DNA of 64,000 nucleotides from contig JACMKX010000160.1 of NCBI GenBank assembly GCA_014379905.1, positions 62,001 through 126,000 of the forward strand, written 5' to 3'. Every line of letters begins with the position of its first letter. Within the stretch, counting starts at the first letter, position 1. Under the pieces are notes generated by a model that did no database searches, was not told where the DNA came from, and saw nothing but the letters and a program-made list of their open reading frames with translations. Shown here piece by piece: positions 28,467 through 37,039 of this stretch. Both the position numbers and the translations under genes were made by a program. Origin of the DNA: Ferruginibacter sp. (GTDB lineage: Bacteria > Bacteroidota > Bacteroidia > Chitinophagales > Chitinophagaceae).

Positions 28467-28470
28467 ATAT

Positions 28471-28478
28471 CAAATTTA
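28471..28478 (-). promoter_or_regulatory. Candidate -7 element (TAAATTTG) for uma2-cinA
   Basis: It matches TAnnTTTG on the minus strand, four bases before the start codon, which would give an almost leaderless transcript. No clear -33 TTG is seen. Confidence 0.3.
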
Positions 28479-28484
28479 ATCTTT

Positions 28485-28492
28485 TAGATTTG
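28485..28492 (+). promoter_or_regulatory. Candidate -7 element (TAGATTTG) for the PBP4-type gene
   Basis: It matches TAnnTTTG 12 bases before the ATG at 28505, predicting a very short leader. It lies back to back with the minus-strand box at 28471-28478. Confidence 0.35.
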
Positions 28493-28504
28493 GAAACTAA
28501 ATAA

Positions 28505-29920
28505 ATGATGATGAAGTTTTTCCCTCTTTTGCTGCTATTTATTTTACCAATATTGCTGCAGGCGCAAATGATAGAAGATAAATTAAAAGCGGCGGTGGCG
28601 GCAATGGAAAAAGACGACCAGTTTGCCCATGCGTCCATTGGGTTTTACGTGGTTAACAGTAATACCGGGGCCGTGCTTTTTGATAAGAATTCCCAACTGG
28701 GTTTAGTGCCTGCCAGCACTTTAAAAGTAGTGACCAGTGCCAGTGCGTACGAAATGCTGGGAAAAGATTTTATGTATAAATCTGCAATAGGTTATAACGG
28801 AATGATAGAAAATGGCATATTGAACGGAAGCCTGATCTTCACTGGTTCGGGTGACCCTACACTGGGAAGCTGGCGCTGGCAACAAACCAATGAAAATGCT
28901 TTTAAAGAAAAATTTCTGGCATCGTTAAAAATAAATAAGATCGACTCGGTAACCGGCGACGTTTTAGTAAATGAAACAATTTTTGAGAGCCAGGCTACAC
29001 CTAATGGCTGGACCTGGGAAGATATCGGCAATTATTATGGCGCTGCTGCGTGGGGCGCTAACTGGTACGAAAACCAGTACGATGCATTTTTTCGCCCAGG
29101 GAAAAATGTTGGCGATCCCGTTGAATTTTTATCAACAGAACCCAAAATTGCTGGTGTAACTTTTATAAACGAATTGAAAACAGGGAAAGCGGGAAGCGGG
29201 GATAACAGTATTATTTATTTGCCGGAAAATGGCGTTGTGGCTACCATCAGGGGTACGCTTCCCGCTGGTGCTGCCAGGTTTAAAGTGTCAGGCTCTATTC
29301 CCAACGCACCTCATCAAATGACAATGGTAATAATGAATGTGTTGAAAAAAGCAGGTATAAATATTTCGGGAAGATCGTTAACGGGCATAGGAGAAAAATT
29401 AAACGGAAAAAAAATACCATCAGCCGGCACCCATCTTGCTGATTTTTATTCACCCACATTTGACTCTATCAATTACTGGTTCCTGCGGGAAAGTGTGAAT
29501 CTTTTTGGAGAGGCGTTGGTAAAAACAATTGCATTAACTAAGAAAGGAATAGGAACCACTTCAGATGGACTTGATCTTATAAAAGAATACTGGAAATCGA
29601 AAGGAATTGATAATGGGGAGATGAAAATAAAAGATGGAAGCGGTTTATCGCCGGCCAACAGGATAACCCCGCATGCTTTGGTAACAGTCATGCAATATGC
29701 AGGAAAGCAGGAATGGTTCTCCTCTTTTTATCATTCATTGCCTTTGCAAAATAATATTAAAATGAAAAGTGGTTATATCGGCGGCGTAAGAAGTTATACC
29801 GGTTATATAAAAAGCAAGAACGGGGAAGAATATACTTTTGCCTTCATCATCAATAATTTCGACGGTAGCCCGGGAGCAGTGCGGGAGAAAATGTGGAAGT
29901 TGCTTGACATACTTAAGTAA
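28505..29920 (+). CDS. dacB: D-alanyl-D-alanine carboxypeptidase/endopeptidase (PBP4, S13 family)
   Basis: 471 residues with signal peptide ending LLQAQ (about 21). The penicillin-binding motifs are in order: SxxK as PASTLK (Ser71, Lys74), SxN as GSGLSPANR and the KTG-like MKSGYIGG. The insertion between the first two motifs is typical of PBP4/DacB. It trims or cuts peptidoglycan peptides in the periplasm. The start is one of several consecutive ATG codons (28505-28513 region); the choice changes only one or two residues. Confidence 0.92.
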   Translation: MMMKFFPLLLLFILPILLQAQMIEDKLKAAVAAMEKDDQFAHASIGFYVVNSNTGAVLFDKNSQLGLVPASTLKVVTSASAYEMLGKDFMYKSAIGYNGMIENGILNGSLIFTGSGDPTLGSWRWQQTNENAFKEKFLASLKINKIDSVTGDVLVNETIFESQATPNGWTWEDIGNYYGAAAWGANWYENQYDAFFRPGKNVGDPVEFLSTEPKIAGVTFINELKTGKAGSGDNSIIYLPENGVVATIRGTLPAGAARFKVSGSIPNAPHQMTMVIMNVLKKAGINISGRSLTGIGEKLNGKKIPSAGTHLADFYSPTFDSINYWFLRESVNLFGEALVKTIALTKKGIGTTSDGLDLIKEYWKSKGIDNGEMKIKDGSGLSPANRITPHALVTVMQYAGKQEWFSSFYHSLPLQNNIKMKSGYIGGVRSYTGYIKSKNGEEYTFAFIINNFDGSPGAVREKMWKLLDILK

Positions 29921-29929
29921 ATGGATAAA

Positions 29930-30018
29930 TATCGAATGGATAATGGATAATTTTTCAATGTAAGAAATTTGTGAATTAATAACGATCTTTCCATTCGAGG
30001 CATTATTAATTATTCATT
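29930..30018. repeat. ATGGATAAT / AATTATT word repeat
   Basis: AATGGATAATGGATAATTTTT at the left is echoed in inverse form by TTATTAATTATTCATTTTT at the right. It directly follows the dacB stop codon. A related AATAATTATTAAT run occurs at 30473-30492. Confidence 0.5.
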
Positions 30019-30037
30019 TTTAAATCCCATTAAACTC

Positions 30038-30472
30038 ATGGCAGAACAAAATTTTAAAAATCATATCCGGCTTGTACCGCTGCATATTTTCGGGTATGTA
30101 TTGGCATTCTCCGCTTTTGGACTTGCGTTGCTTAAACTCTGGCGTAGTTACAACACTGGTATATCGGGAATTTTGGTTCCTGCAATATTGGTTTTTAATG
30201 CAGTTGCATTGATCATAGCCTTGTGGTATGGCCGCTCGTTTGCGTTAAAGGCGCATGACAAAGCCATACGTGCCGAAGAGAATCTTCGCTATTTTGCTAT
30301 CACCGGAAAATTGATGGATAGTAAATTGAGAATGGGACAGATCGTCGCCCTTCGCTTTGCACCCAACAATGAGTTTGTTGACCTGGCGCACAGGGCCGTG
30401 GAAGAAAATTTGTCCGGAAAACAAATAAAGCAGGCGATTCAGCACTGGAAAGCGGATTATAAGAGGGTGTGA
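30038..30472 (+). CDS. DUF6526 family membrane protein
   Basis: 144 residues, with two membrane helices (about 14-33 and 44-63) after the start AEQNFKNHIRLVPLHIFGYV, then a cytosolic tail ending KQIKQAIQHWKADYKRV. This matches DUF6526, conserved in Bacteroidota and of unknown function. It converges on the thioesterase gene with four bases between the stops, inside an AT-rich word repeat. Confidence 0.8.
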   Translation: MAEQNFKNHIRLVPLHIFGYVLAFSAFGLALLKLWRSYNTGISGILVPAILVFNAVALIIALWYGRSFALKAHDKAIRAEENLRYFAITGKLMDSKLRMGQIVALRFAPNNEFVDLAHRAVEENLSGKQIKQAIQHWKADYKRV

Positions 30473-30492
30473 ATAATTAATAATTATTAATC
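30473..30492. repeat. AATAATTATTAAT repeat at a convergent gene junction
   Basis: An AT palindromic run that follows the DUF6526 stop codon and encodes the last residues (INNY) and stop of the opposing thioesterase gene. Confidence 0.5.
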
Positions 30493-30899
30493 GGAAAATA
30501 ATGCTGCAACTTATCCTTTAGCGCCTCCGGCATATTACATCGTTTCATCGTTTTGGCATCCATAAAGTAAAGCGTAACATCGCCCACATTCAATAATTCA
30601 TCTGCTTCATTGTAGATCTCCGAATGAAAAATAATTTTGTGCTGTATTGGTAATTCTTTCAAAGTGGTTTTAACAGTGATCAGGTCATCGTACCTGGCAG
30701 GCCGCAAAAATTTACTATGTATATCAACTACAGGCATAATAATACCCATGGCTTCAATGTCTTTATAGGTATAACCCAACACTCTTATAGATTCCCCTCT
30801 TCCTATTTCATAAAACTGGGCATAATGGCCATGGTAAAAAATCCCCATCTGGTCAGTGAGGGCATAGTGAATACGGATCTGTGTTTCGGTGCTGTACAT
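30477..30899 (-). CDS. Acyl-CoA thioesterase, 4-hydroxybenzoyl-CoA thioesterase family
   Basis: A hot-dog-fold protein of 140 residues. The active-site region is ALTDQMGIFYHGHYAQFYEIGRGE with the conserved Asp, followed by SKFLRPARYDDLITV, as in YbgC/FadM-type thioesterases. It hydrolyses acyl-CoA; chain length cannot be told. The C-terminal PINNY lies inside an AT-rich intergenic repeat. It is preceded upstream by a strong word-repeat hairpin that separates it from the doxX-like gene. Confidence 0.9.
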   Translation of the reverse strand: MYSTETQIRIHYALTDQMGIFYHGHYAQFYEIGRGESIRVLGYTYKDIEAMGIIMPVVDIHSKFLRPARYDDLITVKTTLKELPIQHKIIFHSEIYNEADELLNVGDVTLYFMDAKTMKRCNMPEALKDKLQHYFPINNY

Positions 30900-30906
30900 A
30901 AATTTA

Positions 30907-30997
30907 GTTCATAGTTGATCGTCCATAGATCATAGTTCATAGATCATGGTTGATAGTTCATGGCTAATCTATGAACCATGAACTATCAACTATGATC
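30907..30997. repeat. ATAGTTCATGG word repeat forming a 22-base hairpin
   Basis: Arms 30942-30963 and 30976-30997 are reverse complements with one G-U type difference, around a 12-base loop; partial copies extend to 30907. The TGA stop of the DoxX-like gene (30996-30998) overlaps its right arm. Partial copies lie at 54626-54665 and 61022-61056. Confidence 0.75.
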
Positions 30998-31403
30998 ATT
31001 TCCCCATCATTCCATCTACGCTTATTTTACCAGGACCAATGAAAAGTAAACTTAGATACCCTGCCAGGTATAAGGTAGCCATTTCGCCTTCGCCTAAAAA
31101 ATCTGCATTATGCGATTTAAACAAAGCCACACACATAACAATTATCAAAGGAATGGTAGCGAGCCGGGTAAATAACCCTATTAAAATGAACAGCGCACAA
31201 AAGAATTCTGCGAAAATAACCAAAGAGAGAGAGAGGCTTTGTCCCATTCCCAAAAAGTTCATGAATTGAGTTTTGTACTGACTAAAATGAATCAGTTTAT
31301 CATATCCATGTTTCATCATAAGTCCGCCCAGTGCCAATCGCAGCATGAGCATGCCTGCATTAAATGCGCCAGTTGTGTAAGAAGTGGATGTTAGTTTTCC
31401 CAT
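30996..31403 (-). CDS. DoxX-family membrane protein
   Basis: 135 residues with four helices. The family features are GMLMLRLALGGLMMKHGYDKL at the start, a helix with SLVIFAEFFCALFILIGLFTRLATIPL, and the last helix GYLSLLFIGPGKISVDG. DoxX relatives are quinone- or redox-associated membrane proteins, but the specific role is unknown. Single gene; its stop codon lies in a word-repeat hairpin. Confidence 0.87.
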   Translation of the reverse strand: MGKLTSTSYTTGAFNAGMLMLRLALGGLMMKHGYDKLIHFSQYKTQFMNFLGMGQSLSLSLVIFAEFFCALFILIGLFTRLATIPLIIVMCVALFKSHNADFLGEGEMATLYLAGYLSLLFIGPGKISVDGMMGK

Positions 31404-31616
31404 AATAAAATATTAGTTTTTGTAAAAATAATTAAACTCCATCAATTAGAAATCCACAGGTCTGTATAAGTTGTTTTGCCTTTTATCAATCCTTTAACAG
31501 GCAAATAGCATTAGTTTCGTTTAGTTACATAGGTTAAAACATTTTTCTTTGGAATAATGTTTGCTTAAGGTGCAGGAACAAACATAAGCGCCGGAATTTC
31601 ATTCAATTAACCCACA

Positions 31617-34600
31617 ATGAATCAAAAAATTTTCTCCCTGCTGTTTTCAGCAATCATCAGCGGTGCAGCCATTGCGCAACCAACCCATACGATTACAGAC
31701 CCCGAAAAAAAATACAAAGCTGCCAAAGAGTTTTTTGTAAAAGAACAATATGCTTTTGCTTACCCGCTGGTAAAGGAGTTGAAACAGCAATATCCTGCCA
31801 ACACCGCATCGGATCATAATTATATAAACGATGACGTAAATTATTACTATATCGCCTGCGAATTAAAACTCCTGCAGCCGGTAGGAGAAAGCGATGCAGT
31901 GGAATACATCGGTAGCACTACCAACGAGCCAAGAGTACAGGTGATGAGTTTTCATTTGGCTCATTACTATTTTCTTAAAGATAATTTTGGAAATGCCATA
32001 GAATATTTTGATAAAGCCGGTTACGATAACCTGAGCAATGAACAGATCGCAGATTCAAAATTTGAAAAAGCATATGCTCATTTTAATTTAAAACAATTTG
32101 CGGCGGCAAAACCGTTGTTCAACGAAATTCACCAGCTGCCCGACAATAAATATTTTATTCCTGCAAATTACTATTATGGCTTTATTAGTTATTACGACCG
32201 CCAGTACGAAGAAGCTTTAAAAGCTTTTAAACTCGTAGAAACACACGAAGATTATAAAGGAGTTGTGCCTTATTACATTGCTGAAATTTATTATTTCCAG
32301 GGCAAAAAGGACCTGGCATTGTCTTATGGCGAATCTGTATTAAGTAGGGGCGGAGGTTTATATTATGAAAAACAATTGAAGTTACTCATAGGCCAGTTGT
32401 ATTTTGAGAAGAAGGATTATAAAAAAGCCCTGCCTTTACTGGAGGATTATGTGAATAAAGCTGATAAGGTTAGTAAGGAAGTTTTGTATGAACTCAGTTT
32501 TTCCTATTACAAGGAAAACCAGCCCCGCAAAGCCATTGAGGGCTTTAAACAACTAAGTAATGAAAAAGACTCCATGGGACAGAATAGCATGTACCTGCTC
32601 GGCGATCTTTATTTACAAACTGGTGAAAAAGCCAATGCCCGCAATGCATTTCAATACAGTGCCTTTAATAGCAGCAATGCCTTGCAACAAAAAGTATCCC
32701 GTTTTAATTATGCAAAACTTTCCTATGAATTAGGTTACCAGGATGTGGCGTTGAAGGAAATGAAAGCTTACCTCAAAGATTATCCCGGTTCTGAATATGA
32801 TGTAGAGGCGAAGGAAATTTTAGTGAGCCTGCTTACGAACACCAATAATTTCCAGGAGGCCCTCGCATTGTATGAAAGTTTTGGAACACCTACTGCTTCC
32901 ATGCAAAGAGCCTATCCACGTATTTTATATGGAAGAGCCATAGAAATGATCAATGACCAGCAATTAACAGGAGCCGATGAGCTGATGAGCCGTGTAATTA
33001 CCAATCAATACTCAGCAGGATTGGTTCCTTATGCTAACTTCTGGAAAAGTGAAATTGCTTTCAGGATGCAGCGTTATGATGATGCTATTCGTTTTGGTAA
33101 TGTATATATCCAAAATGGGGCTGTGGCACAGGGTGAGGCAACCCCCGCAGCAGCAAGATACAATGTAGGCTATAGCTGGTTGCACAAAGAAAATTACCAG
33201 AATGCGCTTGCTTCATTCGAAGGCATTACTAAAACAGTTTCATCTTCCTCATCAGCCATGGTTCAGGATGCATATGTACGCAGCGCTGATGGTTATTATA
33301 TGCTCAGGGATTTTGCAAAGGCCAATAGCATGTACGACCAGGTCATCAATAATGCTTTGCTGCAGTCAGATTATGCTACCTACCAAAAAGCCATGATTGC
33401 AGGGGTGAAGAACAGTGCCGAAAAGATCCGCCTCCTTAACAGCATTTCAAAAAATTATCCGTCCAGTAACCTGTTACAGGAAGTAAATATGGAAATTGCA
33501 CTGACTTATATTTCTGATGAAAAATTTAAAGATGCGATCCCTTTCCTCAATAACATTGTTCAGTCGAGGGACAATGGATTAAAACCAAGAGCGTACCTCA
33601 AACTTGGGTTGTGTCATTACAACAGCAACAACAATGCAGCCGCTTTAATCAACTACGAAGCGCTGATAAATAAATACCCACAGTCGCCGGAAGCCGATGA
33701 AGCTATGGGGATCATCAGGGATATATACGTGGAAGAGGGACGGCCCAATGATTATGTAGCGCTGATGCAAAAAAATGGAAAAGTTGTTTCTGTGAGTGAA
33801 GCAGATTCGTTGAATTATTCTGCTGCTATTTTAAAATACAATAACAATAACTGCGCAGCCGCAATTACCAGTTTTGCAAATTATCTTAACCAATACCCTG
33901 AAGGGGCTTATGCAATTGAAGCAAATTACTTACGCAGTACCTGCTATCAAAAAAATAAGGACTGGGCCAATGCATTAAAAGGATACGACTTTGTGACCAC
34001 TAAAGGCTTAAATAAGTATTACGAAAAAGCTACACTGGAAGCCGCCCGTATCAGCTATTTTGAATTGAAGGATTATGCCAATGCAAAAAAATATTTTGAA
34101 CTGTTGCGCAGCAACGGGGTAAACCAGGATAACCTCTTGGAAGCTTTGCGGGGCCTTGTAAGAAGTCATTATTTGTTGAAAGATTATACCGAAGCAAATT
34201 CTGCTGCTAAAGACCTGTTGACCCAAAAAGGAATTAGTACAGATGATAAAGCAATAGCCAACCTGGTATTGGGTAAATCGCAACAGGTGTCCAATGATTG
34301 CAATGCAGCCATAACGGCGTTCAAAGCAGCCGCAGCTATTAATAAATCTTCCTGGGGGGCCGAAGCCCGGTATGAAATTGCCAATTGCTATTACCTACTT
34401 AATAATCTGACAGCGGCTGAAAAAGCTGCCATGGCAGTTATTAAAGAAACAGGATCATATGATGAATGGGTAACAAAATCTTATATTTTGCTGGGCGACA
34501 TTTTCATGCAGCAGAAAGATTATTTCAACGCTAAAGCTACTTATGAAAGCGTGGCAAAAAATGCGGCTATAGCCACACTAAAAGCAGAAGCACAGCAAAA

Positions 34601-34652
34601 ACTGGACAAGGCTGTTGCCGCAGAAAAAAAATCATCAAAGATTAGCAATTAA
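31617..34652 (+). CDS. Secreted tetratricopeptide-repeat protein
   Basis: 1011 residues with signal peptide ending GAAIAQ (about 21), followed by TPR-type helical pairs over almost the whole length (for example EKAYAHFNLKQFAAAKPLFNEI, LKLGLCHYNSNNNAAALINYE). Such periplasmic TPR solenoids bind partner proteins. No catalytic motif is seen. A plug-less outer-membrane barrel gene follows after 55 bases and an HU-CCDC81-like membrane protein after that, so a trans-envelope assembly is plausible. Confidence 0.85.
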   Translation: MNQKIFSLLFSAIISGAAIAQPTHTITDPEKKYKAAKEFFVKEQYAFAYPLVKELKQQYPANTASDHNYINDDVNYYYIACELKLLQPVGESDAVEYIGSTTNEPRVQVMSFHLAHYYFLKDNFGNAIEYFDKAGYDNLSNEQIADSKFEKAYAHFNLKQFAAAKPLFNEIHQLPDNKYFIPANYYYGFISYYDRQYEEALKAFKLVETHEDYKGVVPYYIAEIYYFQGKKDLALSYGESVLSRGGGLYYEKQLKLLIGQLYFEKKDYKKALPLLEDYVNKADKVSKEVLYELSFSYYKENQPRKAIEGFKQLSNEKDSMGQNSMYLLGDLYLQTGEKANARNAFQYSAFNSSNALQQKVSRFNYAKLSYELGYQDVALKEMKAYLKDYPGSEYDVEAKEILVSLLTNTNNFQEALALYESFGTPTASMQRAYPRILYGRAIEMINDQQLTGADELMSRVITNQYSAGLVPYANFWKSEIAFRMQRYDDAIRFGNVYIQNGAVAQGEATPAAARYNVGYSWLHKENYQNALASFEGITKTVSSSSSAMVQDAYVRSADGYYMLRDFAKANSMYDQVINNALLQSDYATYQKAMIAGVKNSAEKIRLLNSISKNYPSSNLLQEVNMEIALTYISDEKFKDAIPFLNNIVQSRDNGLKPRAYLKLGLCHYNSNNNAAALINYEALINKYPQSPEADEAMGIIRDIYVEEGRPNDYVALMQKNGKVVSVSEADSLNYSAAILKYNNNNCAAAITSFANYLNQYPEGAYAIEANYLRSTCYQKNKDWANALKGYDFVTTKGLNKYYEKATLEAARISYFELKDYANAKKYFELLRSNGVNQDNLLEALRGLVRSHYLLKDYTEANSAAKDLLTQKGISTDDKAIANLVLGKSQQVSNDCNAAITAFKAAAAINKSSWGAEARYEIANCYYLLNNLTAAEKAAMAVIKETGSYDEWVTKSYILLGDIFMQQKDYFNAKATYESVAKNAAIATLKAEAQQKLDKAVAAEKKSSKISN

Positions 34653-34707
34653 TTAAAAACAAAAAGTAAAAAGCAGGACCAAATCGTTTTTTATTAATCA
34701 TAACAAC

Positions 34708-36342
34708 ATGAACAAAGTATTTCCAATAATTATTATTGCAGGCCTGGGTTTTTTTAATGCCTCCGCACAAAAGGATACGACCAAACAGGCGATCGATATT
34801 ACTTCTTCTTTTAAACCTGTACTGCGCAATGCCGTAAAAATTAATTTTTACGGCTCACAGCTACAGGCTGATAGCAGCAGGCCTGCGCTCAATTATAATA
34901 TTCCTTCACAAAACCTGTTTTACGCCTATCAGCCTATTTCTTTAAGACCCCTTGCGCTGGCGCAGGATACTAACCTATACCTGGGCGGAAGGAATTTTTT
35001 AAAAGCGGGTTTTGGTACTTACAGCACTCCTTATCTGGCTGCAGGCTTTAGTTTTGGCGATGGCCGCAAAAGTTTAGTGAATATTTATGCAGATTATATT
35101 GGCTCCAAAGGAAAAGATATTGAATACCAGGATTATTCCCTGTTGAATGTAAAAGCAACCGGAAGTGTTTTTACCGCAAAGAATGAAGTATACGCATCGG
35201 CGTCCATTAGCAGGAGAGATTATAATTTATACGGCTACGATCATGCTGCAATTTCGTATAGCAAAGATGATGTACGCCAGCAGTTACAGGATATTGAAAT
35301 TGCTGCCGGTATTCGTAATATCACAGGTAATGATCTTAATATTAAATACAATCCTTCCATACAGGCCAACTTCTTTACTAACAAAGACCAGTTGAATGAA
35401 ACTACCATTACTTTAAATGCCCCGGTAGAAAAAAAGATAGGGGATGAACTTACTATTATGGCGGCCTTTAACGGCGAGTTTGCTAATTACAGCACCCAGC
35501 ATTTTAATCCCGGCAATATCAAATTGACCAATAATCTTATCCAGGTTTCGCCAGCTGTGGAGTATAAAACAAAGCTGGTAAAAATTCATGGGGGTATTAC
35601 ACCTGTATGGAACAATGGAGAATTTGAATGGCTGCCCGATATTTACGCAGAAGCGCAATTGCAGGAAAAAGTATTTATGCTGCACGGTGGCTGGGTAGGG
35701 CGCTACATACAGAATACCTATCGCAACCTTTCGGCTATCAATCCTTACATTTTACCAATAACGAAGTATAACAACACCAAAGAAGTAGAATATTATGGTG
35801 GTATTAAAGCAACCATCGGCAGGCATTTTAATTTCAATGCAAAAGCAGGATTGGTTCGTTACACTGACCTTCCACTATTTATCAATGATACTGCTACAGA
35901 CGACAAAGGTTTTATAGTAAGCAACGAACGGAATATAAATAATTTCAGGGTACATGGCGACCTGTCTTACATTAACCAGGATAAATTTACCGTAACCACA
36001 GGTCTTACTTTTAACGGTTACACGGGTATGAAGGACAATGATAAAGCCTGGCACACTATCCCCATGGAATTTACCAGTTCAATCCGCTGGTGGGCATTTG
36101 AACGCTTCCTGCTAAAAGGCGATTTTTACTTCTTTAACGGAGGCAAATACCTTACAAAAGGAAACGGGAGCAAGGCGCTGGATGGTGGAACAGACCTGAG
36201 TGCCGGGGCAGAATATAAGATCAACAAACAATTCAGCGCCTGGATGAACATCAATAATATCCTGAATGATAAATATGAACGCTGGCACAATTACCAGGTG
36301 TATGGATTGAACTTTACCGGTGGTATTTTAATTCATTTTTAA
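34708..36342 (+). CDS. TonB-receptor-like outer-membrane barrel without a plug domain
   Basis: 544 residues with signal peptide ending NASAQ (about 20). The mature part begins with a short region ending NLYLGGRNFLKAGFGTYSTP and continues as amphipathic beta-strands. The C-terminus FSAWMNINNILNDKYERW and the closing ILIHF are as in TonB-dependent receptors. There is no plug or TonB box, so it is not a classical transporter. It is cotranscribed with the TPR gene, which may be its periplasmic partner. Confidence 0.78.
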   Translation: MNKVFPIIIIAGLGFFNASAQKDTTKQAIDITSSFKPVLRNAVKINFYGSQLQADSSRPALNYNIPSQNLFYAYQPISLRPLALAQDTNLYLGGRNFLKAGFGTYSTPYLAAGFSFGDGRKSLVNIYADYIGSKGKDIEYQDYSLLNVKATGSVFTAKNEVYASASISRRDYNLYGYDHAAISYSKDDVRQQLQDIEIAAGIRNITGNDLNIKYNPSIQANFFTNKDQLNETTITLNAPVEKKIGDELTIMAAFNGEFANYSTQHFNPGNIKLTNNLIQVSPAVEYKTKLVKIHGGITPVWNNGEFEWLPDIYAEAQLQEKVFMLHGGWVGRYIQNTYRNLSAINPYILPITKYNNTKEVEYYGGIKATIGRHFNFNAKAGLVRYTDLPLFINDTATDDKGFIVSNERNINNFRVHGDLSYINQDKFTVTTGLTFNGYTGMKDNDKAWHTIPMEFTSSIRWWAFERFLLKGDFYFFNGGKYLTKGNGSKALDGGTDLSAGAEYKINKQFSAWMNINNILNDKYERWHNYQVYGLNFTGGILIHF

Positions 36343-36346
36343 CCGC

Positions 36347-36354
36347 TACTTTTG
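36347..36354 (+). promoter_or_regulatory. Candidate -7 element (TACTTTTG), possibly leaderless start
   Basis: It matches TAnnTTTG six bases before the ATG at 36360, so transcription from it would start at or near the start codon. No good -33 element is seen. Confidence 0.4.
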
Positions 36355-36359
36355 CCCGG

Positions 36360-37001
36360 ATGGAAAAATTGCTCACATCTTATTTGTATAGCTTTAAGGC
36401 ATGCCCGCTGCCAACAGTAGGCTCGTTAATTATTCAGCCGGGTGCTGCCATTGCTGAGCAGAGCGAAAGAAAACTGATGGCACCTGTGCCTCACATACAG
36501 TTTGTTTCAAAAGAAATAAATGCGGAGGGGTTATTACAATACATTTCGCTCAAAAAAAATATAGATATTCAGCAGGCATCTGATGAACTAAGCAGCTATT
36601 GCGACAGGCTGCAACAAATGCAACCTTATGAAGAAATAAACCTGGATGCTGCAGGTACTTTTTATACCACTGAAGAGGGGGAATTGCATTTTAAATATAC
36701 CCTTGTACCCGCCGCGTTTTTACCGGAAGTGCCTGCTGAACGGGTAATACACCCGGATGCTTCTCATAGTATGCTGGTAGGAGATACGCAAACCAATACT
36801 ACCACCATGGCAGAATTACTGGACAGTCAGGAAACTTCCCATCGCCCCAAATGGATATGGGCAGCCATTGGCCTGGGAGTAGCAGGATTACTGGCCATCA
36901 CTTTTTATTACATGAATCGCCAGCCGGGTAGCAACTTTGGAAATAGTGCTACCATAAAAGCAACCAACGTGCCTGCCAGCTATCAATACCCGGGAAAGTA
37001 A
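36360..37001 (+). CDS. HU-CCDC81-like domain protein with one membrane helix
   Basis: 213 residues. The N-terminal half has the pattern of the tandem bacterial HU/CCDC81-like domains (LYSFKACPLPTVGSLIIQPGAA, then LLQYISLKKNIDIQQASDEL and INLDAAGTFYTTEEGELHF). A single helix (about 168-186, WIWAAIGLGVAGLLAITFYY) follows. Family members usually end in a SPOR peptidoglycan-binding domain, which is missing here; the C-terminal tail is only about 27 residues. This suggests a cytoplasmic nucleoid- or cytoskeleton-side anchor at the inner membrane. Confidence 0.65.
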   Translation: MEKLLTSYLYSFKACPLPTVGSLIIQPGAAIAEQSERKLMAPVPHIQFVSKEINAEGLLQYISLKKNIDIQQASDELSSYCDRLQQMQPYEEINLDAAGTFYTTEEGELHFKYTLVPAAFLPEVPAERVIHPDASHSMLVGDTQTNTTTMAELLDSQETSHRPKWIWAAIGLGVAGLLAITFYYMNRQPGSNFGNSATIKATNVPASYQYPGK

Positions 37002-37039
37002 ATTAAATTGGTTTTCTTTGCAGCCTCAAATTTATTGGA

